Source: CAZABG01 sp964483465 (GTDB lineage Bacteria; Chlamydiota; Chlamydiia; Chlamydiales; Parachlamydiaceae). From it: a stretch of 57,736 nt of DNA. The stretch spans positions 1 to 57,736 of the forward strand of contig CAZABG010000006.1 of assembly GCA_964483465.1 (NCBI GenBank). Direction: 5' to 3'. This document shows, in pieces, positions 24,190 through 34,023 of the stretch. The notes beneath the pieces are model-generated. The model worked only from the letters and a program-made list of their open reading frames with translations, was not told the origin of the DNA and searched no databases. Every line of letters begins with the position of its first letter. Position 1 is the first letter of the stretch. A program made the position numbers and the translations under genes.

Positions 24190-26622
24190 ATGCACCGAAT
24201 CTTTATTCTGTTCGCGTTATTGACAACGAGCTTCCTTAATGGAGCGGTTGTATACGAAAACCAACCGATCGAACAAATTGATATCACCCTTAATATGCCG
24301 GAAGGCTGCGAGGCGGATGATACAACGGTTAAATCGCAAATGAAAACTAAAGCGGGCGATCTCTTTTCGCAAGCCGATTTCGATAACGATCTTAAAAATT
24401 TAGCCAAACAATATGATCGAGTCGAGCCGCAGATCCAGGTTAAAGACGGAAAACTTTTTATCTCTTTAAAGCTCGCGCCAAAACCAACCATTAGAACGAT
24501 CTCTTTTGAAGGCAACTGCAAAAAGCCGACAAAAAGACTGCAAAAGGAATTGAATATTCCTATCTGTTCTGTATTCGATCGAAGAAGCTTCAATGAAGCC
24601 TTCCATAAATTAAAAACCTACTACGTTAAGCGCGGCTTCTTTGAAGCGGAGCTCGACTATACGGTAACACTCGATCCTTGCACAAACGAAGTCGATATCG
24701 TCATTCTTATTAATGAAGGAAGATCCGGCAAAATCAAGAGAATTGAATTTTGCGGATTTGAACCGTGCGAAGAGGATGAAATCTTAACAAAACTCGTTAC
24801 GAAAGAATATGTCTGGTGGAAAAGCTGGATGACCGAGGAAGGCGTATACCGCGAAGACGCGATGCAGCATGACCAATTCCAGGTTGTGCAGTACTTGCAA
24901 AATAGAGGCTATGCCGACGCCAAAGTTCAGATTCTAGTAGAAGAAGTTTCCTGCGACCGTATCGTTGTTAAAATCTTGGCTGATCGCGGAGAAATCTACA
25001 CGATCTCCCGCATTAAATTCACAGGCAATTGCATCTTTTCAGACGATGAAATTTATAGTCGCTTTGAAGTAAGACCCGGCGATCCCTTCTCGCCCGAAGG
25101 TTTAAGAGATACGGTAAGCAATATCCAGGAATTGTATGGAAGATTCGGCTATATCGACTGCTATGTTAACTTCGAACCGAAACCTGAGTGTGAAAGAACT
25201 TATGGCGTCGAATTCGTTATCGAAGAAGGCGATCAGTTTAGAGTCGGTCTAATAAAAGTATTTGGCAACTGCCATACCCAGACCAATGTTATTCTGCATG
25301 AAACGCTCCTGATACCAGGGGACGTGTTTAATATTGATAAATTAAAGCGTACCGAAAAAAGGCTGATGAATATCGGCTATTTCAAGAAGGTGAACGTTTA
25401 TGCCGTTAAAAGCGATGAAAAATCGTCGCTGCCTGGCTGCTATCGCGATGTGCATATTGAAGTAGATGAGACGAGCACAGGTAAATTCGGCCTATTTGGC
25501 GGTTTTTCAACCAATGATTCGGTCTTCGGCGGAGCCACATTAAGCGAAAACAATTTCAATATCTCGGGACTTCCCTGCGTATGGTCTAAAGGATTTAGAG
25601 CGCTTAGAGGCGGCGGGGAATACCTGAACATTTCAGCGCAAATCGGTCAAAAAAGTCGTGAATATGTCCTTTCATGGACGAAGCCCTACTTTATGGACAC
25701 AAAGTGGAGCGTCGGGTTTGACGTAGACAACAGCTTCAATCACTACATTTCGCACGCCTATACAATTGATGCGAACGGCTTTGTTATTCGCGCAGGCCGT
25801 CAGTTAAATTCCTTTATTCGTTTCCAATGGCACTACCGTATCCGCAACAGCTTTGTAGACGTGGAAAGCCATTACAATAAGACGCTAAGAAAAATAGATG
25901 CAGTTAATGCTGATACTACTTTAACAGCTATTAAAAAAACTAATGCGCTTAATGCCCTTAATCAAGAACTTGAGATCAACCGAAAAGTTAAAAACTTGGC
26001 GAAACTGGATGGTATAGTATCTGCAACCGGCGTATCGTTTGTTTATGACTCAACCGATAGTCCTCAGAAGCCGCGGAACGGATTTAGATCATCACTTGAA
26101 TTAGAATACGCCGGCCTTGGCGGAAACTATAGCTTCTGGGGTTTTGCCTACCTTAACACCTATTTATTCCCCCTTAGCTCAAAAACGTGCATGAAGTATA
26201 GAGCCGATTTAAGATTCCTGACCCCTTTCGGCAGAACCGACTTCAATAACATGCCGCTTGATGAAAGACTTTATATCGGGGGTAATAACTTTGTTAGGGG
26301 TTATAGACCTTATCACGCAGGTCCTTTGTTCGACGGCACAGACATCCCGAAAGGGGGTATCTCGATGCAGCTTTATTCGATCGAGATGAACCATGAATTC
26401 AACGAAAGGCTTGAAGGCTTCCTCTATTTCGACGCAGGCCACCTTTCAACCCGCTACTGGGATGTAAGAACAAATGGCATAAGAGCCGCCTACGGTTTGG
26501 GTATTCGTTTCCAAATACTTGAAAGTTTGCCCCCAATTACGTTAGGATATGGATTCCCGCTTTACTGGAAGAAGAGAAGTGAAATCAAACAATTCTTTAT
26601 TCAGTTTGGCGCTAAGTTTTAG
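24190..26622 (+). CDS. bamA: Outer membrane protein assembly factor BamA (Omp85)
   Basis: BamA folds and inserts beta-barrel proteins into the outer membrane. The 810-residue product has a signal peptide (MHRIFILFALLTTSFLNGA), five POTRA domains (about 25-430) and a C-terminal barrel (about 435-810) ending in GAKF, the terminal phenylalanine signal of outer-membrane proteins. The barrel's lid motif is visible as GGNNFVRGYRPY (about 697-708, the VRGY signature). Unusually, 14 cysteines occur, 12 of them in or near the POTRA domains, which fits a disulfide-cross-linked chlamydial envelope. It leads an operon with skp and lpxD. Confidence 0.95.
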   Translation: MHRIFILFALLTTSFLNGAVVYENQPIEQIDITLNMPEGCEADDTTVKSQMKTKAGDLFSQADFDNDLKNLAKQYDRVEPQIQVKDGKLFISLKLAPKPTIRTISFEGNCKKPTKRLQKELNIPICSVFDRRSFNEAFHKLKTYYVKRGFFEAELDYTVTLDPCTNEVDIVILINEGRSGKIKRIEFCGFEPCEEDEILTKLVTKEYVWWKSWMTEEGVYREDAMQHDQFQVVQYLQNRGYADAKVQILVEEVSCDRIVVKILADRGEIYTISRIKFTGNCIFSDDEIYSRFEVRPGDPFSPEGLRDTVSNIQELYGRFGYIDCYVNFEPKPECERTYGVEFVIEEGDQFRVGLIKVFGNCHTQTNVILHETLLIPGDVFNIDKLKRTEKRLMNIGYFKKVNVYAVKSDEKSSLPGCYRDVHIEVDETSTGKFGLFGGFSTNDSVFGGATLSENNFNISGLPCVWSKGFRALRGGGEYLNISAQIGQKSREYVLSWTKPYFMDTKWSVGFDVDNSFNHYISHAYTIDANGFVIRAGRQLNSFIRFQWHYRIRNSFVDVESHYNKTLRKIDAVNADTTLTAIKKTNALNALNQELEINRKVKNLAKLDGIVSATGVSFVYDSTDSPQKPRNGFRSSLELEYAGLGGNYSFWGFAYLNTYLFPLSSKTCMKYRADLRFLTPFGRTDFNNMPLDERLYIGGNNFVRGYRPYHAGPLFDGTDIPKGGISMQLYSIEMNHEFNERLEGFLYFDAGHLSTRYWDVRTNGIRAAYGLGIRFQILESLPPITLGYGFPLYWKKRSEIKQFFIQFGAKF

Positions 26623-26634
26623 GAGAGTATTAAC

Positions 26635-27171
26635 ATGAAAAAATTTTTATTAACTTCCCTTCTCGTCCCATTTTGGGTATGCGCAGCAAGTTATGGCTTT
26701 GTTAACACGAAAACCATCATCGAGGAATCGAAGTTTGGTAAACAAGAACAAGCAAGCTTTGACTCTCTTCGCAAGCAAATGGAGAACGTCTTAGAAGAGA
26801 AAGAAAAAGAGTTGAACGAGATGGCTAACAAGTTCAACGATCCGGACTATCTTGACACGCTGTCTGTTGAAGCGGAAACTGAAATTAAGCGTAAGTTCCG
26901 TACACAAACCCAAGAGTTTCAAGAGAAGCAAAATCAGTTTATGCAAGCTCTCCAACAAGCTAACATGAAAATCATGCAGCAGCTTGGCGAATCGATTGCA
27001 AAAGCATCGGCTGAAATCGCAAAGAATATGAAACTTGATGCGGTATTCAACTACGAAACAACTTTCTTTGCTCAAGATACACTTGACATCTCTGGTGAAG
27101 TTATTAAAGTGATGGATAAGCAATTTGAATTAGATCAAAAAGCTGCAAAAACTGAACCTGCGAAAGCCTAA
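26635..27171 (+). CDS. skp: Periplasmic chaperone Skp (OmpH-like)
   Basis: Skp escorts unfolded outer-membrane proteins across the periplasm to BamA. The 178-residue protein has a signal peptide (about residues 1-19), a GFVNTKTIIEES strand and then long coiled-coil tentacles rich in Glu, Gln and Lys (about 38-140). A GGAG site precedes the ATG. It starts 12 bases after bamA, and its stop shares one base with the lpxD start. Confidence 0.92.
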   Translation: MKKFLLTSLLVPFWVCAASYGFVNTKTIIEESKFGKQEQASFDSLRKQMENVLEEKEKELNEMANKFNDPDYLDTLSVEAETEIKRKFRTQTQEFQEKQNQFMQALQQANMKIMQQLGESIAKASAEIAKNMKLDAVFNYETTFFAQDTLDISGEVIKVMDKQFELDQKAAKTEPAKA

Positions 27172-28202
27172 TGACTAAACGTGAATTTACAGTAAAAGAA
27201 ATAGCCGATATTACAGGCGCAGTGCTTGAGGGAGACGCCTCCCTCGTTATCACGAATGTGGCAGATCTTGAATCTGCAGATATTTCGGATATCTCTTTTT
27301 ACTCAAATCCACGCTATGAAGGGGCATTTAAAAAATCGTCGGCCGGTGCGGTTTTTGTACCCGAGAATTATCAGACTAACACCGGCCATACTCTTTTAAA
27401 ATGTAAAGATCCCTCTCTTGCATTTCAAAAGATGGTAGATCATTTCATTCCGGAAGCCGCAAAAATTACCGGATTTAAAGGGATTCACCCCTCTAGTGTT
27501 ATCCATGAAATGGCAAAGATTGGGAAAAATGTTCAAATAGGCCCTTTTTGCGTAATTGATGAAGGAGTAGAAATCGGCGATAACACGACTCTCCTTTCGC
27601 ATGTAACCATTGGCCCCTTTACGAAAATCGGATCGGAAACTTTGATATACGCAAATGTGACCGTGCGTGAAAGGTGTCAAATTGGATCACGCGTATCTAT
27701 TCAATCCGGCGTCGTCATTGGTTCGTGCGGCTTTGGCTATACTCAAGATAAAGAAGGGCGCCACATTAAGCTTAATCAAGTGGGAACTGTAGTTATTGAA
27801 GATGATGTCGAGATTGGCGCCAATGCGGCGATTGATCGTTCCCGCTTTAAAGAAACTCGTATTGGCCGCGGCAGTAAAATTGACAACCTTGTTCAAATTG
27901 GGCATGGCGTACAAGTAGGTCCGCAAAATATTATAATCGCTCAAACAGGCATAGCCGGTTCGACCAGTACAGGAAAGAACGTCATTCTTGCCGGCCAAGT
28001 TGCAGTTGCAGGACATATCCATCTTGATGATAACGTCGTTGTCGCCGGAAAATCGGGCGTATCGAAATCACTTAAGGCAGGACGCTACAACGGCATCCCT
28101 TGCATTCCGCTTGAAGAGTATAACCGTAATGCGGTTCACTTGCGCAACATCGGCAAGTACGCAGAGCGTATCAAAAAACTCGAAGAAAAAGAATCCTCTT
28201 AA
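27171..28202 (+). CDS. lpxD: UDP-3-O-(3-hydroxyacyl)glucosamine N-acyltransferase LpxD
   Basis: LpxD adds the N-linked acyl chain in lipid A synthesis using acyl-ACP. The 343 residues have the N-terminal uridine-binding domain (about 1-105), a left-handed helix of hexapeptide repeats (about 108-300, for example IGKNVQIGPFCVIDEGVEIG) and a C-terminal helix. The catalytic histidine lies in NLVQIGHGVQVG. It closes the bamA-skp-lpxD operon, in the same order as Chlamydia. The following 371 bases hold no gene. Confidence 0.96.
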   Translation: MTKREFTVKEIADITGAVLEGDASLVITNVADLESADISDISFYSNPRYEGAFKKSSAGAVFVPENYQTNTGHTLLKCKDPSLAFQKMVDHFIPEAAKITGFKGIHPSSVIHEMAKIGKNVQIGPFCVIDEGVEIGDNTTLLSHVTIGPFTKIGSETLIYANVTVRERCQIGSRVSIQSGVVIGSCGFGYTQDKEGRHIKLNQVGTVVIEDDVEIGANAAIDRSRFKETRIGRGSKIDNLVQIGHGVQVGPQNIIIAQTGIAGSTSTGKNVILAGQVAVAGHIHLDDNVVVAGKSGVSKSLKAGRYNGIPCIPLEEYNRNAVHLRNIGKYAERIKKLEEKESS

Positions 28203-28288
28203 ATTCTTAATGCGTGAATTGGATCCTCTTTTTTACCACCGAGCAGGTGGAAGGCTTAGCCTTCCTATATCTTCAATGTAAAAATTTT

Positions 28289-28451
28289 AAAATTGTTTCT
28301 CTCTCTTGTCTCCGCGTCTCTATCGCCTCTGCGTTAAAATTTAACATTTATCTGTCTCCATAATGACCAGAGATAAATATCTGATACACATTTAACGCAG
28401 AGGCGATAGAGACGCGGAGACAAGAGAGAAAAAAATAAATTTGTTACTTAG
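28289..28451. repeat. Palindromic repeat element (MITE-like), copy 1
   Basis: Two 39-base arms (left ending at about 28338, right starting at about 28391) are perfect inverted repeats, built of phased TCTCCGCGTCTC-type units and ending in GCGTTAAA. The loop of about 50 bases is AT-rich. A second copy at 50813-50982 shares the outer flanks AAAATTGT and AATAAATTTGTTACTTAG and a related loop. No coding frame fits. Found in the gene-free gap between lpxD and the giant repeat genes. Confidence 0.8.
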
Positions 28452-28520
28452 AGAACACGGAGAGGCTGTTTTTTCTCTATTAATTAGAAATTAAGAGAAT
28501 ATGGTCGCAGTTTTAAAAGT

Positions 28521-28565
28521 GTTACCTATGTGAGTGAACTAGTTTGTAACCTATGTGGGTGAACT
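28521..28565. repeat. Direct repeat GTNACCTATGTGRGTGAACT, two copies
   Basis: The 20-base unit occurs at 28521-28540 and 28546-28565 with two differences, a 25-base period. Closely spaced direct repeats of this kind are found at ends of some transposons (IS21-like), so it may be an insertion-sequence scar. No transposase gene is near. Confidence 0.5.
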
Positions 28566-28573
28566 GGACACCT

Positions 28574-31255
28574 TTACACCTTTTCCAGCCACTGAGATTT
28601 CAATTTTGCCAATGCCATTAATCTATTTAAGTTATCAAGCGAGTAATCGAAGGTAGCGTTACTTTTCGGGTCAACTTCCCGAAAAATCATCATCAGCTTA
28701 TCCCCTCTAGGCGGATCAAAAGCTTTAATAAAATCAATAGAAGAACGAATTCTTTCTGCTGAAACTTGATATGGGATTAAAGATTCGTGAGGATCATCTT
28801 TCGAAAGATAAGTACTTGAATGCTTAGCCATAAAAGCGAGTTCATTTCGAATAACCTCAAAATGTAAAACGACCTGAATATGATCTTTAAGAGACTCCCA
28901 TGTTTCACCATTCTCAAGACTAAAGGATGTAAAATCGAATTTAAGAGGCTCTGGTTCAGAAAAGCTCATTTTGACAGAATGCTCAAAGCCGCTTTCAATG
29001 AAGGATTTTGCGAATTTAAAGACAGCTATGTCAGAAATCAACGCCGGTAAATTAACAAGATTGGATCGGATAGCTGACAACAAATCCGTTGACACGACCC
29101 TTTGAGAAAATAGGTTCATACCCGCTTTATGATCCGGATTTGGATTTAATGGACTTAGCTGTTCAAAAATTAAAGTAAGATAATAAATTAGAAGATAGGC
29201 ATTTTCTCGTGTTTGCGGTTCTTTGTAAACATCCTTAAATCTTTCTAAGAGATTTAACGCCGTTCTTATGCGAATGCAGTAAGAATCAGTGTAATAAATA
29301 TAGTTATGTGTATTGATCGCTTGACTTTGCTCAAGATGTTGAGCTTTTATACGCGAGGCATTCGAATAGATAATAGGGTCTACCCCATCGTTTCCGCAAC
29401 ATGGCTTTCTTGTCACTTTTTCTTTGAGTAAAGAGATGGCATTAGGCGTCATCCCTATCATTACTTTTTTTGGAATCTCCTCATATTGAGGAATCTGTGG
29501 AGCGATTATTTTTTTTGGAGCTGAGGTTTCTTTTTTTATTTCAACTTTAGCTTGTTCTATTTGAACCCTCAGCCCTCTTAACCGTAATTTCCTATTATCA
29601 TCTAATCGATTTAAGAAATCTTTGGCTTCCTGAATTTTTCCTAAAGCCATAAGAGAGCGAAGATAGATATTCAATGTGTCGATATCTTCGAAGAGTGAAA
29701 TATTCCCGAACAATTTGATTGCGGATTCATAATCACCTGCCTCTGCTCTCATTTCCGCCAAGAAATAATCCAATAAAGCGCATTTCTTTAATTGATCCAA
29801 AGGTATAGAAGGAGGCATCTTTAGCCTAAATCGAATAATTTCCCCTTTTATTTTTTGCAACTCATCTAAATTAGATATGGAAGATAACACACTAAACGCT
29901 TCTTCATATTTACTTTGGCATACAAGCAAATCAACTAGAGAATCATTACAACTATTATTTTGAATGGTAAATACTAAATTGTTTCTAACTAATTGCTCCG
30001 TCTCCTTTAATCGATCATAAGATCGTTTAGCAATGAGTGCGCCCAAGAGAGGATCCACATCAGATGGCGCGCTTTTTACTTTTTTATCAAAACGATTCCA
30101 TGCTTCTTTATATTTATGTGTTTGTAACGAAGCCAAAACTAAGGCATGATAGGCTTTTGAGTTTTGCGGAGACATCTTCAAGAGTTTATTAACACTCTCT
30201 TCAACACATTCATACTTTTGAAGTTCACAATAAACTTTAAGCTTTCTTTCTAGATGCCACATTCTAAATGAATCAAACGCTTTCGGCTCATGAAACAAAG
30301 CATCATATTTCTCAAAAACCCGTATCCATTCATCTGTTAAACCCATACTGGATAGTAAGTTTAAACGCATTATGCAGCATCCTATCGATTGCGCTTTTTC
30401 ATCTGATAATCGCTCTTGTGCCTTATGTTTATCCCCTCTAAAGATTTCATATTTTGAAAGCGCATATTTTACGATGTGGGAAGGAGAAGATGAAAATTCT
30501 ATCAAAATCTTATAATAATGCTCTGACTTATAAAGATCTTTAAGATCGATATAGTGGATTAAAACAAATGATATAAGACGAATATTAAAGGGATTTTCCC
30601 TTATTTGCTTTGGAATCTCTTCATCAATTGCGGGAATAGGAAATTGATTACTTCTCGTTTGTAATATATTGAGTATTTCTAAAAATACATAAATTGGCAC
30701 ACGATCCATTCTGCTTGGCATATGCTTTGGATTCTTAAAAAGAGCGAATTCCTTTATCCATTCGTATTGCGTAAGCTCTTTCTTGTATTCTTTAAACAAT
30801 AAAGCAGAATCATTTTTAAAAGCGGTCCTAATGGCATTCAAAAATCGATTTTTTTCAATCACAGTTGCTGAATCATCTGGACAAAGACGCGCCAAAATTA
30901 AAATACACTCAATATCTTCTGGGTAAGAAAGATGATAAAGCATCATCATTTCAAATGCCGAATTACTATCATTAGTAAGCTCTCTATCTTGATTTGAAAG
31001 GTAAAATGCGTTTATGGCATCAAATTCAGGCGCATCATGACGATAAGTCAAAATAACTTCTCTTAACGCATCCCAGCGATGGGCAGAAGCTAATAAAGAC
31101 ACCCAATTTCTATAATGAGTAGGACAACCTCGATTTTTAAGATACTCGTCTCGCACTCGCGATGCTTTCAGCTCAAATAACTGGGAGTAAGTTAGCGGTT
31201 TAGAAACGGGACTATTTGCACTTGAACTTAAAGATAAACCGACAGAATTAATCAT
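28574..31255 (-). CDS. Giant helical-repeat (TPR-like) protein A, unknown function
   Basis: The 893-residue protein is all-helical, with tetratricopeptide-like stretches throughout the first two thirds (for example SKAYHALVLASLQTHKYKEA, residues 365-384, and LAEMRAEAGDYESAIKLFG near 505-523), then a linker with a CC pair (KPCCGNDGVDP, about 627-637) and a helical C-terminal domain. No signal peptide or membrane segment. It is paralogous to the next gene, which has the same size and domain order. I do not recognise the family; a secreted scaffold is a guess. A TTGTTT/TATAAT promoter is just upstream. Confidence 0.75.
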   Translation of the reverse strand: MINSVGLSLSSSANSPVSKPLTYSQLFELKASRVRDEYLKNRGCPTHYRNWVSLLASAHRWDALREVILTYRHDAPEFDAINAFYLSNQDRELTNDSNSAFEMMMLYHLSYPEDIECILILARLCPDDSATVIEKNRFLNAIRTAFKNDSALLFKEYKKELTQYEWIKEFALFKNPKHMPSRMDRVPIYVFLEILNILQTRSNQFPIPAIDEEIPKQIRENPFNIRLISFVLIHYIDLKDLYKSEHYYKILIEFSSSPSHIVKYALSKYEIFRGDKHKAQERLSDEKAQSIGCCIMRLNLLSSMGLTDEWIRVFEKYDALFHEPKAFDSFRMWHLERKLKVYCELQKYECVEESVNKLLKMSPQNSKAYHALVLASLQTHKYKEAWNRFDKKVKSAPSDVDPLLGALIAKRSYDRLKETEQLVRNNLVFTIQNNSCNDSLVDLLVCQSKYEEAFSVLSSISNLDELQKIKGEIIRFRLKMPPSIPLDQLKKCALLDYFLAEMRAEAGDYESAIKLFGNISLFEDIDTLNIYLRSLMALGKIQEAKDFLNRLDDNRKLRLRGLRVQIEQAKVEIKKETSAPKKIIAPQIPQYEEIPKKVMIGMTPNAISLLKEKVTRKPCCGNDGVDPIIYSNASRIKAQHLEQSQAINTHNYIYYTDSYCIRIRTALNLLERFKDVYKEPQTRENAYLLIYYLTLIFEQLSPLNPNPDHKAGMNLFSQRVVSTDLLSAIRSNLVNLPALISDIAVFKFAKSFIESGFEHSVKMSFSEPEPLKFDFTSFSLENGETWESLKDHIQVVLHFEVIRNELAFMAKHSSTYLSKDDPHESLIPYQVSAERIRSSIDFIKAFDPPRGDKLMMIFREVDPKSNATFDYSLDNLNRLMALAKLKSQWLEKV

Positions 31256-31265
31256 AAGGCATTAA

Positions 31266-31294
31266 ATTATAATTAATTTGCGTAAACAAAACAA
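31266..31294 (-). promoter_or_regulatory. Promoter of giant protein A
   Basis: On the minus strand, TTGTTT (31289-31294), 17 bases and TATAAT (31266-31271) form a near-consensus promoter. The -10 ends ten bases before the ATG and no ribosome-binding site lies between. Confidence 0.6.
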
Positions 31295-31362
31295 CAGACA
31301 ACAAAAAATTCAATTTTAAATTTTAATTTAAACAAGAGTGGCTAGTATATTCTACATTTAAA

Positions 31363-34023
31363 TCATTTAATTTTATCGATTGCTTCCATTCTACTTTTAG
31401 CTGAAAGATATATAAACGCTGCCATTTCGAAATTGACTCCGTCTAATTCAGACTGATCGTAACAAAGATTCTTAAATTCTTTTAAAAATTCAGGAAATAG
31501 GTTTCTTAATTGATTGGCTTTATCAATATCATAACGATACATAGAGCGGATGGCGGCTCTAATATACCAAATCTGCAGCATGATTACTTTCGTTTCACGA
31601 TCATCATCAAAATCAATAAAGTTGAATTTACAATTAATGAGAAAGTTAAGCTTAGCTTTTATGAAGGTTAGCAAAATTTTAATCTTTTTATCCCTATCAT
31701 ATTCTTCAAAAATAGAAGGATTTTCAATGGGATATGCGCTTAATTCATGAATGTTTGCATATCTTTTTTTGCTCTCCTGAAGAGCATTTGCAAGCCTATT
31801 AGAATCCTCGGCAAATAGACGCACGACTTTAGGGGTTATTAAATGAGGATATTCCCACATCAATTTAAAACTATGCCTAATCGATTCAAAATTCATTACT
31901 CTAGACGAGATAATGGATGGTGCATTGGGATGGCTATGCAATTTACTTAAATAATTAACAATGTGAAACTCTATCTCTGCAATTAACGGGAAGGGCTGCA
32001 ATAGACAGGCGTGAATAGTATTTAAGCTCTTGATAGCACCATCCAGATCCTGAGCGAATTCTGCCGGATAAGGCTCAATTAAACACTTTCTAACAAGATC
32101 CTCTGCCGCAATCTTGGGACTCTTTCTATAAAGCGGATTGACACCTTCCGTTGCGGCAGCTGAGAAAGCGCCTTTTTTAAGGGTTATAGAATGAGGCGAA
32201 GGTTTAACATAATCTTCTACTTTCTTTTTCTTTTCTTTTTTTTCTAAAACAGGAAAAGCAGATTGTGCAATATCGGCAGCTCGTCTTACAGGTCTTGCGC
32301 GATTAACAGCGCGTTTCGATAGAGAATTCAACCATTCGACATATTCTCCATAAAAACCCCTAGATGACTCAGGTATTTGATCATATATTTTTCTAGCTTC
32401 ATCCTCTTGATTCAATTCTTTCAAACATTTGAAACAAGCTTTTAATGTTCTATGATTCAAATGAACACATTTAGGTTTAATACCAGAAAAGTAAGGATAC
32501 GCCTCTTCATATCTCTTTTGGCTGACTAAAATCTCCCCCTTTATCCAACGTTCCTGCTCTCCAAGAGGGCCCTTAGTTGTTTCGTATACAGATATCAACT
32601 TTTCAGCTAAATCAATTTCATTTTTTCTTAAAAAGCAAATAATCTCTCTAAACAAGTAAATGAGATTAAATTTTTCCCCGCAAGTAGCTGATGCTTTCAA
32701 TACATCGTCATAGCGCTCGAGATAAATTAAAATGTCGACGTATAGCTTTTCGGAGATTAAATCATCCCCTTTAGCCCTCAAAATTTCGATATCATGCAAA
32801 GCCCTATTCATTTCCTGTCCAAATTCATATCTAACCGCAACTCCAATACTTAAAGTAGACGAGCAGCTAGGATATTCCTTTTCAATTCGGGTTAGATATT
32901 GTTTGGCAGCCTTAAATGTTGTTGCGGAGCTCGCTTTCATGAGTAGCGATTGCTGATCCTTCGGATTGATTTTCAATATTCTATCAAGCACTTCATCGCA
33001 TTCAACCTCACGATCTTCTTCAGAAAGCAAATCAGCATATTCACGTAAGAGAAATAAACTTTTAGGAAATTTTTTTACACCTTCAATTAAAATGTTTCTG
33101 TGATTATCTAGGGCAGAAGGTATTTGTTTATATAAGTTTAACATACGCACAAAACAAACAAGGCTTGAGGGGTGATGTTCGTCAATAATACGTTGAGCTT
33201 CTGCTAAATCCCCTTTCATCAAGAAGTACTTTGCCCGAACAAAAAAGTCATCTCCATAAGGAGCCGCTCCTTTCACATATAAATCATAATGCAGCGACGC
33301 CTGATTCAAATTATGAACTCTAAGGTAATACCCCATCAAAGCGTCTCTCAAGCCAAAGTCATAGGGAAAAAGATCTAATTTTGACTCGGCTAAATTCTCA
33401 AGTTGATCGCTTTTTTTTCCCATTACTAATAAAGCGATAATCGCACAGCGAGGCATAGCGCATTTAGTTATAGTCGCATTTAATTCTCCGTTAATACCGC
33501 TTGTAGCTGCCTGCATCAAAACTCGAATCCAATGCAAACTAATATTGGGTTGAATTCTATCATACGATTCTACTCCAAGGTCATAACGACCGGTAAAAAA
33601 GTGTAATAAAGCGATTAACGCATGATTCATGCTGAAACATAGCTGCGATTTATACTCAAACTGCAAGGAGGCTGCTAAAAATAATCCTTCGGAGGAATTC
33701 CCATAAACGGATAAATATTTTTCTAAAAGTACCGCAGATTCTATAATTTTTCCCTGATAATGCAGATAGTGAGCAGTAAATATAAACGATAACGTTTCAA
33801 AATCCGACGAATACTCATCAAGCGCTTTCTTTAGTCTTTCAAACTCGCGGGCATAAAATAAAAATGATAAAAAACTGATAAAATTTGATTCAGTTCTATC
33901 GTTTTTATATCTATTTTCCTGCGTTTCAAAAGTGGCAATTTTATCGTGCTCTGATGGCTCTTTAGAAACAGGAAGGGGAGCGAGAATTTCTAAGAAATGG
34001 TGATTTGTTGTAACAGGTTGCAT
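31363..34023 (-). CDS. Giant helical-repeat (TPR-like) protein B, unknown function
   Basis: The 886-residue protein has tetratricopeptide-like helix pairs over about residues 40-560, a Lys-rich linker (EKKEKKKKVEDYVKP, about 597-611), and a helical C-terminal domain that aligns with that of protein A (NPLYRKSPKIAAEDL here against DPIIYSNASRIKAQHL there). No signal peptide or membrane span. The two genes are tandem, 107 bases apart, and interrupt the spacing between lpxD and the pdh genes known from Chlamydia. A palindromic site touches its start codon. Function unknown. Confidence 0.75.
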   Translation of the reverse strand: MQPVTTNHHFLEILAPLPVSKEPSEHDKIATFETQENRYKNDRTESNFISFLSFLFYAREFERLKKALDEYSSDFETLSFIFTAHYLHYQGKIIESAVLLEKYLSVYGNSSEGLFLAASLQFEYKSQLCFSMNHALIALLHFFTGRYDLGVESYDRIQPNISLHWIRVLMQAATSGINGELNATITKCAMPRCAIIALLVMGKKSDQLENLAESKLDLFPYDFGLRDALMGYYLRVHNLNQASLHYDLYVKGAAPYGDDFFVRAKYFLMKGDLAEAQRIIDEHHPSSLVCFVRMLNLYKQIPSALDNHRNILIEGVKKFPKSLFLLREYADLLSEEDREVECDEVLDRILKINPKDQQSLLMKASSATTFKAAKQYLTRIEKEYPSCSSTLSIGVAVRYEFGQEMNRALHDIEILRAKGDDLISEKLYVDILIYLERYDDVLKASATCGEKFNLIYLFREIICFLRKNEIDLAEKLISVYETTKGPLGEQERWIKGEILVSQKRYEEAYPYFSGIKPKCVHLNHRTLKACFKCLKELNQEDEARKIYDQIPESSRGFYGEYVEWLNSLSKRAVNRARPVRRAADIAQSAFPVLEKKEKKKKVEDYVKPSPHSITLKKGAFSAAATEGVNPLYRKSPKIAAEDLVRKCLIEPYPAEFAQDLDGAIKSLNTIHACLLQPFPLIAEIEFHIVNYLSKLHSHPNAPSIISSRVMNFESIRHSFKLMWEYPHLITPKVVRLFAEDSNRLANALQESKKRYANIHELSAYPIENPSIFEEYDRDKKIKILLTFIKAKLNFLINCKFNFIDFDDDRETKVIMLQIWYIRAAIRSMYRYDIDKANQLRNLFPEFLKEFKNLCYDQSELDGVNFEMAAFIYLSAKSRMEAIDKIK

